From: an uncultured Bacteroidales bacterium
GTDB taxonomy: Bacteria > Bacteroidota > Bacteroidia > Bacteroidales > Salinivirgaceae
DNA length: 64,000 nucleotides
Direction: 5' to 3'
NCBI GenBank assembly: GCA_937981765.1
Contig: CALJOM010000009.1
Coordinates: 1 to 64,000, forward strand
Shown here: positions 17,047 to 25,254 of the stretch, piece by piece
How positions within the stretch are numbered: position 1 is the stretch's first letter
How the letters are laid out: each line of letters opens with the position of its first letter
The notes under the pieces: generated by a model
What the model was told of the DNA's origin: nothing
What the model saw: the letters and a program-made list of their open reading frames with translations, nothing else
Databases searched by the model: none
Position numbers and translations under genes: made by a program

Positions 17047-17574
17047 CTATTGATTATGTTCAACCCAGATTAACGAAGCAACATTAAACCCAGCATTCTC
17101 GGCCAAATTCAAAAATTTCTGTTTTACGGAATCGGGAATTGTTCTTTCTCGGGAAAGTATCCAAAGGTATCGAGTTCCGCAACTTACTATCATGGCATAA
17201 CGATAATCGGCATCTAAAATCACAACCTTGTAGGGAGCATAGAAAGGCCCGAAAAAGGATACTTTTAACGATGCTTCATTGCCAGAAGAGGCGAGTTTGG
17301 CTTTGCCCTCCACCTGAGACCATTTGTTTTTTGAATTATCGTAACCACGATTAATTACACGGATAAATCCACTCTCTTTTAAAGTATATTCAGCTGTAAC
17401 ATTGTTTAATCCACGTTCGAAACGGTGGTTTAATCGGGCTATTTCATACCAGCGCCCCATGTACTTCTCAACCTCAAAAGGGGCTACCGGGTTCATACCT
17501 TGGGGAATTCTACAACAGGAAATAAAAAACATGGCTGAGATAATACAAACACATAAAAACCGAATACGATTCAT
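17047..17574 (-). CDS. Lipocalin family lipoprotein (Blc-like)
   Basis: Lipocalin of about 175 aa. The N-terminus is a lipoprotein signal (MNRIRFLCVCIISAMFFISC, with cysteine at about residue 20). The lipocalin signature GRWYEIARL follows, then VTAEYTL and the late ILSRERTIP. I chose the ATG at 17574. A TTG eight codons upstream would spoil the signal sequence. Bacterial lipocalins bind hydrophobic ligands at the outer membrane. Its place between idi and cruF suggests it may carry a carotenoid or a lipid precursor. Confidence 0.85.
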   Translation of the reverse strand: MNRIRFLCVCIISAMFFISCCRIPQGMNPVAPFEVEKYMGRWYEIARLNHRFERGLNNVTAEYTLKESGFIRVINRGYDNSKNKWSQVEGKAKLASSGNEASLKVSFFGPFYAPYKVVILDADYRYAMIVSCGTRYLWILSRERTIPDSVKQKFLNLAENAGFNVASLIWVEHNQ

Positions 17575-17578
17575 AGTA

Positions 17579-18121
17579 TCATGGATAAAGGTTAGCAAGC
17601 TCCATTTTTCTCAATTCACAAAACACCCGGCCGATTATTTTTTTAAACCATACAGTAAACTCTTCGGGAGATTTATCAACTTTCTCCAAAATTTCGTTGA
17701 AAGGCATATAGATATATTCTTCTACCTCTATAGGATTTGGTTTTGGCTTCTCATCACTAAAGGCCAGAAAAACATGGTCGAACTCATGCTCTGTAAGGGC
17801 ATTGTTTAAGGGTTCGTTATACACAAAGTCAAAAATTTTGGTCATAGTTGTGGCAGTAATTCCCATTTCTTCAATCAAACGCCGGGAGGCTGCCTGTTCG
17901 TTGGATTCTCCTAGAAATGGATGCGTACAAGCGGTGTTTTTCCAGAGTCCGGCTGAATGATATTTTGATAAAGCACGCCTCTGCAGCAAAAGTTGACCTT
18001 GGGAGTTTACAACAAACACCGACCCCGCCCGATGCAAGGCTCCGCACTTATGCGCCTCCAGTTTTTCCATTTCTCCAATTGGATTGTCGTATATATCAAC
18101 AAGAATAACTCTATTCTCCAT
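17579..18121 (-). CDS. idi: Isopentenyl-diphosphate delta-isomerase, type 1
   Basis: Nudix-fold isomerase of 180 aa that interconverts IPP and DMAPP to feed terpenoid synthesis. Motifs include HRAGSVFVV, the active-site cysteine in NTACTHPF and the Nudix-like helix AASRRLIEEMGI. The length is typical (170-190 aa). It lies between crtB (2 bases upstream) and the lipocalin (4 bases downstream), as expected for a precursor-supply gene in a carotenoid operon. Confidence 0.94.
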   Translation of the reverse strand: MENRVILVDIYDNPIGEMEKLEAHKCGALHRAGSVFVVNSQGQLLLQRRALSKYHSAGLWKNTACTHPFLGESNEQAASRRLIEEMGITATTMTKIFDFVYNEPLNNALTEHEFDHVFLAFSDEKPKPNPIEVEEYIYMPFNEILEKVDKSPEEFTVWFKKIIGRVFCELRKMELANLYP

Positions 18122-18123
18122 GG

Positions 18124-18966
18124 CTAAAGTCGATTTAATGAATGCAAAAACACTACTTTAAGTATGATAAAATATTTCCGTAAATTGCAAATCCGCACCC
18201 GTTCTGATAAAATACGTTCGGGAGGCATTTCCCGAATTTTATTAAAAAGCGTACGATAATAGTAATAGGCTAGTGCAACTGCCAAGCGAGGCCTGCCACT
18301 CAACAATCTGATTCCCTGAATAGCTTGGTTGAAATCGTTTTCTATAGAACGTTCAATTGCTTGCTTGGTAGTTGAATCAAATTGCCCCTGAAACAATTCA
18401 GGGAAGTAAGTTCTGCATAGTTGATCTTTATCTACGTTTAAATCGCGTAGAAAATTAACTTTTTGAAAAGCCGATCCCAACTTTTGAGCGGAGTGCTCCA
18501 ACTGGTTGTAGGTTGTTTGGTCGCCATTGCAAAAAATCTTCAGGCACATCAATCCTACAACATCGGCCGAACCATAAATGTAGCGGTTCATTTCTTCCTC
18601 AGTAGCATAGTCGCTCTTGGTAATATCAAGCTCCATACTATGCAGAAAAGCATCGATATGAGCCTGAGGAATGTTGTATTTTTTTACCGTTTTGACAAAC
18701 GAAACCAACACCGGATTGCTGCTTATTCCGGTATCGAGTGCATATCGTAGCTGCTGTTTTAGATCGTTGAGCAGGAAACCCTTGTCGTAATTATGAAAAC
18801 TATCAACAATTTCATCGGCCAACCGCACAAAACCGTAGATGGCATATATAGCCCTGCGCTGCTCCTCATCGAGCATGGAGGTAGCCAAAGAAAATGAAGT
18901 GCTGTAATTGCGGGTAATCACGGCTGAGATTTGAAAACAGTTTTCAACAAAAAAATCAATTCCCAT
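18124..18966 (-). CDS. crtB: Phytoene synthase (CrtB type)
   Basis: Squalene/phytoene synthase family enzyme of 280 aa that condenses two geranylgeranyl diphosphates to phytoene. Both aspartate-rich motifs are present: RLADEIVD (about residues 48-55) and FLRDLNVDKDQ (about 171-181). YSTSFSLATSML at the N-terminus and AQKLGSAFQKVNFLRD are family segments. It is the first gene of the carotenoid operon. The 308-base gap upstream holds a repeated 13-mer and a TACATGTA palindrome that could be operator sites. Confidence 0.93.
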   Translation of the reverse strand: MGIDFFVENCFQISAVITRNYSTSFSLATSMLDEEQRRAIYAIYGFVRLADEIVDSFHNYDKGFLLNDLKQQLRYALDTGISSNPVLVSFVKTVKKYNIPQAHIDAFLHSMELDITKSDYATEEEMNRYIYGSADVVGLMCLKIFCNGDQTTYNQLEHSAQKLGSAFQKVNFLRDLNVDKDQLCRTYFPELFQGQFDSTTKQAIERSIENDFNQAIQGIRLLSGRPRLAVALAYYYYRTLFNKIREMPPERILSERVRICNLRKYFIILKVVFLHSLNRL

Positions 18967-19274
18967 GCAAACAATTCAGATGTGTGGTTTAACTATATTT
19001 CGAAGGTAAAATTACATTTTTTTTGTACATGTAAATCTTCTATCTTCAAAAATTGTTGCAGGGGGAAAAATTACATTTTCGGAATCAACTTAGCTTAATA
19101 TTAACATTTTGCACAAAAACAAGACAACACTATCACAATGAGTCCGATAACCTGGTGAATTTTTCACTTATAAAGATTAAACCATCATAATGACAAAATT
19201 TTGAAACAAACAAAAAAATCGTTATCTTAGCCGAGAGAAAAGAATTATCAATCTTAGGATAACTCAACCGGAAT
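18967..19274. promoter_or_regulatory. Divergent intergenic control region (crtB / M14 peptidase)
   Basis: This 308-base gap has no gene. It contains two copies of AAAATTACATTTT (19008-19020 and 19067-19079), 59 bases apart, and the palindrome TACATGTA (19026-19033) between them. On the minus strand a TACCTTCG (19000-19007) is one base off the -7 consensus and lies about 18 bases downstream of the palindrome. The other half, upstream of the M14 gene, has a TATCTTAG that is also one mismatch off. The transcription starts are not certain. Confidence 0.45.
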
Positions 19275-20402
19275 ATGAAAATCACATCGAACTTCGACGG
19301 AGGAAACATCGAAATTATCGAAGCCTCAACCCCAGAGAACATACGCCTGGCTATCCAAAAAGATACACGAAGCAATTTTTTCCAATGGTTCTACTTCCGA
19401 CTGGAAGGAGCACAAGGCTTCCCCTGCCGTATCTCGATAGTGAACGCATCAGAATCCAGTTATCCGGAAGGTTGGATAGGCTATCGAGTTGTAGCCAGTT
19501 ACAATTTACAAGATTGGTTCAGAGTACCAACGTCGTACGATGGAAAGGAGCTCCATATAAACCACATGCCCGAATACAATTCGGTATATTACGCTTATTT
19601 TGCACCATTTTCCTATCAACAACATTTAGAGCTGATTCACCGTGCGCAAATGAGTCGGCAAATGGTGATTGAAAATTTAGGACAAACCGTTGAAGGACGC
19701 AATATTGACATGCTCATAGCCGGCGAAGTTTCCGACAGCAAACCCCGTATTTGGCTGTTGGCGCGTCAGCATCCGGGAGAACCAATGGCAGAATGGTTCA
19801 TGCAAGGAGTTATTGAACGACTAAACAATCAGGCCGATCCTGTTTCTCGTTATTTGCTCGACAAGGCCGTTTTTTATTTAATTCCTAACATGAATATTGA
19901 CGGCTCAATACATGGAAATCTCCGAACCAATGCCCTGGGACACAATCTGAACCGAGTTTGGGACAATCCCGATCCCGAAACAACTCCGGAAGTTTATTAC
20001 GTGCGCCAACGCATGCTGGAAACCGGTGTTGACCTCTGCCTTGATATTCACGGCGATGAAGGGCTTCCCTATTGCTTTGCAACATCGAATGCCGGAATTC
20101 CTTCGTTTAGCAAGCGTCTTGCAGTGCTTGAAAAAGAATTTACCGACACATGGAAGAGAGTTAGCCCCGATTTCCAAACCGAACACGGCTACGAGGTTGA
20201 TAAGCCAGGAACTGCTAACCTGGGAATTTGCAGTAAATGGGTTGGTGAAAATTTCGATTGTCTGTCGCTAACCATAGAGATGCCCTTTAAAGATAATAAT
20301 AACCTTCCCGACTCTATCCACGGATGGAGCTCGGAACGAAGCAAATGTTTCGGCGCCTCTGTTTTGGAAGTAATTTGCCAGATGCTGAACAAAATTTCCT
20401 GA
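19275..20402 (+). CDS. M14 family zinc carboxypeptidase (cytosolic CCP-like)
   Basis: The 375-aa protein has an N-terminal beta-rich domain (about residues 1-125, with FFQWFYFRL) followed by an M14 peptidase domain. Zinc and catalytic signatures are RQHPGEPMAEWFMQG (HxxE), NLNRVWDNPD, LDIHGDEG and the late TIEMPF with the catalytic glutamate. This architecture resembles cytosolic carboxypeptidases of the Nna1/AGBL type. No signal peptide is seen, so it should act in the cytoplasm. Its substrate is unknown. ThiF follows 4 bases later, then ThiS and DivIC. Confidence 0.88.
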   Translation: MKITSNFDGGNIEIIEASTPENIRLAIQKDTRSNFFQWFYFRLEGAQGFPCRISIVNASESSYPEGWIGYRVVASYNLQDWFRVPTSYDGKELHINHMPEYNSVYYAYFAPFSYQQHLELIHRAQMSRQMVIENLGQTVEGRNIDMLIAGEVSDSKPRIWLLARQHPGEPMAEWFMQGVIERLNNQADPVSRYLLDKAVFYLIPNMNIDGSIHGNLRTNALGHNLNRVWDNPDPETTPEVYYVRQRMLETGVDLCLDIHGDEGLPYCFATSNAGIPSFSKRLAVLEKEFTDTWKRVSPDFQTEHGYEVDKPGTANLGICSKWVGENFDCLSLTIEMPFKDNNNLPDSIHGWSSERSKCFGASVLEVICQMLNKIS

Positions 20403-20406
20403 AGCT

Positions 20407-21000
20407 ATGCCCACCTTTGAGGTCATAAAACGACGTTTAAAAAATAAAAAAGTAGGAATAGCCGGCAGTGGTGGACTTGGTTCAAACTGTGCTGTGGCTT
20501 TAGCACGCGTAGGTGTTGGACATTTGGTTATTACCGATTTCGATAAGGTTGAAGAATCGAACCTGAATCGGCAATACTACTTTTACGATCAAATTGGTAT
20601 GCAGAAAGTTGACGCCCTTGAAATCAACCTGCGCCGAATAAATCCAAACATTGAAATAACCAAACACGATGTAAAGCTAACCCCTTCCAACATTCCGGCC
20701 ATTTTCAAAGACTGCGATGTTATTGTGGAAGCTTTCGACAAAGCCGAAATGAAGCAAATGATATTAGAAACGGTTTTATTGCATTTCCCGGAAAAATATC
20801 TCGTAGCAGCATCAGGTCTGGCAGGATGGGGAGCAAATGAAAAAATTACACAAACTTCGTTTGGAAAACTTTATCTTTGCGGCGACTTTGAAACCGAAGT
20901 CTCCGAGGAACTTCCCCCATTGGCCCCGCGCGTTGGAATTGTATCCAACATGGAAGCCAATATTGTTTTGGAATTACTTCTTGGAGAAATGAGACCTTAA
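20407..21000 (+). CDS. thiF: ThiF family 2 (E1-like sulfur-carrier adenylyltransferase)
   Basis: E1-like enzyme of 197 aa. The ATP-binding loop is GIAGSGGLGSNCAVALAR, followed by DFDKVEESNLNRQYYF with the catalytic arginine. VVEAFDKAEMK and AASGLAGWGANE are characteristic of the short family-2 ThiF found in anaerobes. There is no CxxC zinc site, which is expected for this subtype. It would adenylate the C-terminal Gly-Gly of ThiS for sulfur transfer in thiamine thiazole synthesis. The gene begins 4 bases after the M14 peptidase, and thiS starts 38 bases downstream. No thiG, thiH or thiC is in the window. Confidence 0.9.
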   Translation: MPTFEVIKRRLKNKKVGIAGSGGLGSNCAVALARVGVGHLVITDFDKVEESNLNRQYYFYDQIGMQKVDALEINLRRINPNIEITKHDVKLTPSNIPAIFKDCDVIVEAFDKAEMKQMILETVLLHFPEKYLVAASGLAGWGANEKITQTSFGKLYLCGDFETEVSEELPPLAPRVGIVSNMEANIVLELLLGEMRP

Positions 21001-21038
21001 CCATCGGCGTTGTATCCAAAAACGAAATCTGTAAAAAG

Positions 21039-21242
21039 ATGAAAATCACGTTGAATAACACACCCGAAGAAATACAAGCTGCCCAATTGACTGTTCAGCA
21101 ATTGCTCGAACGCAAGAAATTTACATTTAAGCTGATTATTGTAAAGATTAACGGGAAAGTTGTTCCCAAACAAGAGTACGAAACCACTCAAATTCACGAC
21201 GGCGACGATGTGGTTATTTTCCACCTGGTAAGCGGAGGTTGA
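21039..21242 (+). CDS. thiS: ThiS-like sulfur carrier protein
   Basis: Small ubiquitin-fold protein of 67 aa ending in HLVSGG, the diglycine that ThiF adenylates. The middle (TVQQLLERKKF, VKINGKVVPKQEYETTQIHDGDDVVIF) matches the ThiS beta-grasp pattern. No residues follow the diglycine, so no protease is needed to expose it. It is downstream of thiF and upstream of divIC on the same strand. Confidence 0.9.
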   Translation: MKITLNNTPEEIQAAQLTVQQLLERKKFTFKLIIVKINGKVVPKQEYETTQIHDGDDVVIFHLVSGG

Positions 21243-21258
21243 TGTTTAGACCTATTTT

Positions 21259-21552
21259 ATGAAAGAAGCTATAAAGAAAATAATCAGCGACAAATATTGC
21301 TTAACCGCCTTCATTTTTGCGGTGTGGCTCATTTTTTTCGATTCCAACAGCATAGTTGAACGGATTCAGATTATCCGTAAAAACCGGAAAATGGAACAAG
21401 CCATAGAATACTACAAACATAAGATTCAGGAAGATACACGAAACCTTAACCTTATGCGCACCGACCCCGAAGTATTAGAAAAATTTGCCCGCGAAAAATA
21501 CTTTATGAAACGCGACAATGAAGACATTTTCATTTTTGAAATAGAAGAATAA
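21259..21552 (+). CDS. Septum formation initiator family protein (DivIC/FtsB)
   Basis: 97-aa single-pass membrane protein: an N-terminal segment, one helix (about residues 13-28), then a coiled coil (IQIIRKNRKMEQAIEYYKHKIQ) and the family C-terminus with DPEVLEKFAREKYFMKRDNEDIFIFE. Proteins of this family are part of the divisome and pair with FtsL. It closes the plus-strand run from the M14 gene and ends 12 bases from the convergent GNAT-like gene. Confidence 0.88.
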   Translation: MKEAIKKIISDKYCLTAFIFAVWLIFFDSNSIVERIQIIRKNRKMEQAIEYYKHKIQEDTRNLNLMRTDPEVLEKFAREKYFMKRDNEDIFIFEIEE

Positions 21553-21564
21553 TGCTACAACCCG

Positions 21565-22470
21565 TTACCCAAACCACTTCCGCAACTTAGAAACTAATCC
21601 AACTTTCTCAACGGCAAAAAACGTTTCGGTTTGTGCGCCAAATCCTAAATTTCTTCGTGCAATATCTGGAATTGAAGAGCCAGTAAAATCCAAAACCAAC
21701 CGTTGCCGGGCATACCGGCGAATAACATTATCAAGTAACCAAAACATGGCTTTCTGTTCCTTCCCCTCCAAGTTTGATGCGCAGAGCAGAAAATAAAGTC
21801 TTTCGGCATAAACACAAAACAAACCAACAGCCACGGGATTTTTACCAACATAGGCAGTGGCAATAAACGGCTCAGCATACCGGTTCATATTATGCCACAA
21901 GTTCAACAGGCGAAGTTTGTGCGGAGCTGTAAGAGATTGTGGTTCCCAGGAAATCTGACACATTAAAAAATCCCTAAAGTTAAGACCAAAATCAATCACC
22001 AAGCTACTTTTTTCTGCCGCCTGAATATTCCTTCGGGTATTGCGGTTATAGGCCGCGGCAATCTTTTCATATTCGCAATTTAAGTCCAAAATATGATTGG
22101 TTCGCTCAATTACCTTAAACTGTCCAAAAGACTCCAATTGGCTGCCGATGGATAAATTTACCACAACAAACCGTGAAGGAATAGCCGAAATCAGCGTACC
22201 AACTGTATTATGAGCAGGCAATGATTCGCCAATCAAATCAAAACGCTGAGTGATGAAGGGCTGGTAAATGTATTGCAATCCCATTTTTTTTCGAAACGGC
22301 AAAGGCAAAGCCAACCTGTAATTGTCTACAACCAAAGCTCCCCATTGGGAATCGGACATTGAATCGATATACCACCACTGATTATAAATCATGGCTGTGT
22401 CTTTAGGGTTGCTGAGCAAATGCCACGTGTCGAGGTTGATATCTTCCCTTTTAATAAATTGAATATACAT
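21565..22470 (-). CDS. Uncharacterised GNAT/FemAB-like protein
   Basis: 301-aa cytoplasmic protein without signal peptide. The layout suggests a GNAT-fold (FemAB-like) acyltransferase: an N-terminal domain with YNQWWYIDSMS and PLPFRKKMGLQYIYQPFITQR, a central helix around YNRNTRRNIQAAEKS, and a C-terminal half with AYVGKNPVAVGLFCVYAERLYFLLCASN and LDFTGSSIPDIARRNLGFGA. I recognise no exact family and the substrate is unknown. It precedes nothing on its strand, starting 13 bases after the T9SS plug gene stop, so the two may be co-transcribed. Confidence 0.7.
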   Translation of the reverse strand: MYIQFIKREDINLDTWHLLSNPKDTAMIYNQWWYIDSMSDSQWGALVVDNYRLALPLPFRKKMGLQYIYQPFITQRFDLIGESLPAHNTVGTLISAIPSRFVVVNLSIGSQLESFGQFKVIERTNHILDLNCEYEKIAAAYNRNTRRNIQAAEKSSLVIDFGLNFRDFLMCQISWEPQSLTAPHKLRLLNLWHNMNRYAEPFIATAYVGKNPVAVGLFCVYAERLYFLLCASNLEGKEQKAMFWLLDNVIRRYARQRLVLDFTGSSIPDIARRNLGFGAQTETFFAVEKVGLVSKLRKWFG

Positions 22471-22483
22471 TCTATATTTTTTT

Positions 22484-23812
22484 TTACTGTCGTGATTTAA
22501 TAATGGTGAAGCCCTTCAACGTTTGAGTATTCGAAAAAACATCGCGTAAATAAACAAGTATAAGGTAATCGTTTTCGGTTTGCCCATAAGACCCTTCCAA
22601 GCGAAAAAAATCAATTTCGGAAGTTTGTGGTATGCTAACCACGTATTGATAATCGTAAAAACCGTTTTTTAGTAAAATCGACCCTCGATATTCCTTAGCT
22701 TCGGGCACATAGAACAGTTGGTTTCTCTCAGAGAAGGCGTATCCTGATAGATTACCGAAAACATAAACCTGTCCGTCGAGAAACGGATTGGGAACCTGCA
22801 ACCGAAAATGTGCATAAAAATAGTCAGACTCGGTGTTTGGATCGAACGCACCAAATTTGTCCACAAGCATAAGGCTGTTAAAATCCTGAACATTAGTATA
22901 AGGCTGCCCAGCCCGAATTCTATCGGAAGGCAGAAAAACATGGGTTATACCCTTGATTATTTCAACCCGCTCGATCGAAGGATTATTTGCCGATAATTCG
23001 CGCAGGCTAACCGTCCGGAATTCGTTATAAGGATTTATTTGCTGACGGTAAGAAAGACGTGTATCCCTGACAAATTCAGGTCTTTCGATTTTAACTGCTT
23101 GTTGCCAGATTCCATTGGGAAGTATTATAACCGAAATGTCGGAAAAAACATCCATAACGCGCTCCTCTCTCAAAGCAACATCCACCAGAAGTTCGTGAGA
23201 ACCTCCGCGCAAATCGGTGCGGGATTCGGCCCTAACATTAGCCATGATATCGGTTTTGCTCTCAAAAACAATAAACCGACGGGAGAGCACTAAGCGGTTT
23301 GTAAAACCATCAAAAACTTTCAACAGGTAATTTCCAGAGCGCTTTATTGCAACATTGGCATTCGGAATCTCAAGCCGGTAATGACGGTAAGAAATAGCCG
23401 AGCCTATGGATAATTGATAATCGCTCAGTGTGTTTTGTCGGAATCCATCCAAAAAATTCGATACGTCTAAAAACTGATTTTGCCACAAGGCATCCCAGTT
23501 TTCAACAAGATAGTAGTAGGAATTAACATTCTCATCCAAATCGTCGAAACTAAGTTCAAGCAGTGTTTCTCCGCCTAACGGCAATACCGGATAGGATAAC
23601 GGGCGTCCTTTCTGGTGAAACAATACGGTATGAATATTTGGAACAAAAATGTCGTTTCCACTTAGAGAAGAAAATTGCTCAGCCTCGTTTCTATCTTTTA
23701 CCACAGCAACCCCAAAAATATTTTGAGGATAAAGCCAACAAAATAGAAAAAGAATTGTTAACAAGATAGCTTCAAAGTAGAGGCAATTGAATTTTTGTAT
23801 ATTTGTGAACAT
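22484..23812 (-). CDS. Type IX secretion system plug protein (DUF5103)
   Basis: About 442 aa with an N-terminal signal or anchor segment (FEAILLTILFLFCWLYPQ). The body matches the DUF5103/T9SS plug family: PLGGETLLELSFDDLDEN, WQNQFLDVSNFLDGF, and the repeated beta-sandwich-like C-terminal half ending with YLILVYLRDVFS. The plug protein occludes the SprA translocon of T9SS in the outer membrane. I chose the ATG at 23812. A longer frame to 23848 would overlap nqrA on the other strand. It implies that the organism secretes proteins with T9SS C-terminal domains, and a remnant of such a domain is at 32.3 kb. Confidence 0.85.
   Translation of the reverse strand: MFTNIQKFNCLYFEAILLTILFLFCWLYPQNIFGVAVVKDRNEAEQFSSLSGNDIFVPNIHTVLFHQKGRPLSYPVLPLGGETLLELSFDDLDENVNSYYYLVENWDALWQNQFLDVSNFLDGFRQNTLSDYQLSIGSAISYRHYRLEIPNANVAIKRSGNYLLKVFDGFTNRLVLSRRFIVFESKTDIMANVRAESRTDLRGGSHELLVDVALREERVMDVFSDISVIILPNGIWQQAVKIERPEFVRDTRLSYRQQINPYNEFRTVSLRELSANNPSIERVEIIKGITHVFLPSDRIRAGQPYTNVQDFNSLMLVDKFGAFDPNTESDYFYAHFRLQVPNPFLDGQVYVFGNLSGYAFSERNQLFYVPEAKEYRGSILLKNGFYDYQYVVSIPQTSEIDFFRLEGSYGQTENDYLILVYLRDVFSNTQTLKGFTIIKSRQ
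23798..23805 (+). promoter_or_regulatory. -7 element of the nqr operon
   Basis: TATATTTG is a full match to TAnnTTTG, 36 bases before the nqrA ATG (23842). No convincing TTTG is seen at the right distance upstream, so the -33 element is weak. The operon start and co-directional genes make this the likely promoter. It lies inside the beginning of the divergent plug gene if that gene starts at 23812. Confidence 0.5.
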
Positions 23813-23841
23813 AAACCAGACCAATGAAAAATACTTAACCG

Positions 23842-25191
23842 ATGTCAAAGGTAATAAAATTACGAAAAGGACTCAACATTCCCATTGTAGGAGAAGCTCA
23901 GAAGGAGCTTAAAGAGATACCCCACCCGAATACCGTTGCCATTTCACCTCCCGATTTTAAAGGCATTACACCCAAGCTCTCGGTAAAACAAGGGGATCGC
24001 GTGTTGATAGGCACCCCACTGTTTTACGACAAAAACAATCCTAAGTTAGTGGTTGTATCGCCCGTTTCCGGAACCATAGAAAGCATTAACCGCGGTGAGC
24101 AACGAAAATTACTTGAAATCATCATCAAATCCGACGGTAAAAATGAACTGCTGGAGCAAGAGCCCATAAATCGTTCATCGCTGACAAAAGAAATCATTAT
24201 CGAACGGATGCTGCAATCAGGCTTATGGCCAATGATTATTCAACGACCGTTTGGAATCATTGCCAATCCTAACGACACCCCTCGCGACATCTTTGTCTCA
24301 TGCTTCGACACCTCGCCACTGGCTCCCGATTTGAATTTTATCATATCACAAGATAAGCTTGGATTTTTTTCCGGGATAGAAATCTTACGGCAACTAACAT
24401 CTGGGAATGTGCATTTAGGCATCGATACTAACAATCGCGGAATCTTCGATGAAGCACCCAATGTAGCCAAACACTACTTCGAAGGACCTCATCCGGCAGG
24501 GAATGTAGGAATACAAATCCATCACGTTTCCCCGATCGGCAAAGGCGATCTTGTTTGGACAGTTCATCCGGAGGATGTTCTAACCATAGGACGATACTTT
24601 CTGCATGGGCGTCTGAATTTCTCAAAAATAGTAGCCATCACCGGCAGCGAAGCAAAAAACCGTTTTTATGCTAAAACCATAGCCGGAGTATCGTTCGAAA
24701 CCCTCCTAGATAAAAATTTCGATCCCAATCGAAACATTCGCTTTATATCGGGTAACCCACTTACCGGAACACGTGCACTAAGAACAGGGTATCTGGGATT
24801 CTACCACCATCAGGTTACTTTAATTCCCGAAGGCGATTATTACGAATTTATGGGTTGGGCTGCACCAAGGTTTAACAAATTTTCAACTTCCAGAACCTAT
24901 TTCAGTTGGTTATTCCCAAACAAAAAATATGTTTTCGACACCAACCTTCATGGCGATGAGCGTGCGTTTGTGATGACCGGTGAATATGAACGCTTCCTGC
25001 CAATGGATATTTTACCGGTTTTCCTACTCAAGGCCATAATCACCAAAGATATCGAACAAATGGAAAACCTTGGAATTTACGAAGTAATAGAGGAGGATTT
25101 TGCACTCTGCGAGTTTGCCTGTACATCGAAAATCAAAGTTCAAAAGTTGATAAAGGAGGGCATAGACTTAATGATTAAGGAACTAACCTAA
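23842..25191 (+). CDS. nqrA: Na+-translocating NADH:quinone reductase subunit A
   Basis: Peripheral cytoplasmic subunit of Nqr, 449 aa. It contains a biotinyl/lipoyl-like N-terminal domain (PVSGTIESINRGEQRKLLEI), then the RnfC-like core (GIQIHHVSPIGKGDLVWTVHPEDVL, ISGNPLTGTRALRTGYLGFY) and CEFACTSKIKVQKLIKEGIDLM at the C-terminus. The length is typical. It opens nqrABCDEF. NADH oxidation by Nqr pumps Na+ and reduces quinone. Confidence 0.97.
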   Translation: MSKVIKLRKGLNIPIVGEAQKELKEIPHPNTVAISPPDFKGITPKLSVKQGDRVLIGTPLFYDKNNPKLVVVSPVSGTIESINRGEQRKLLEIIIKSDGKNELLEQEPINRSSLTKEIIIERMLQSGLWPMIIQRPFGIIANPNDTPRDIFVSCFDTSPLAPDLNFIISQDKLGFFSGIEILRQLTSGNVHLGIDTNNRGIFDEAPNVAKHYFEGPHPAGNVGIQIHHVSPIGKGDLVWTVHPEDVLTIGRYFLHGRLNFSKIVAITGSEAKNRFYAKTIAGVSFETLLDKNFDPNRNIRFISGNPLTGTRALRTGYLGFYHHQVTLIPEGDYYEFMGWAAPRFNKFSTSRTYFSWLFPNKKYVFDTNLHGDERAFVMTGEYERFLPMDILPVFLLKAIITKDIEQMENLGIYEVIEEDFALCEFACTSKIKVQKLIKEGIDLMIKELT

Positions 25192-25254
25192 CTCCAGACA
25201 TTCCCCGTTACGAAAAATCAATAAAACGTTTGTTGAAGGATAAATCGAAAAAAC

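Noticed and set aside
19275..21552. Defence or ubiquitin-like conjugation island
   Set aside because: The ThiF is a recognisable family-2 thiamine type, ThiS ends in Gly-Gly, there is no JAB protease, E2-like or effector gene, and a housekeeping divIC follows. I kept the odd neighbourhood as a finding but not as a defence system.
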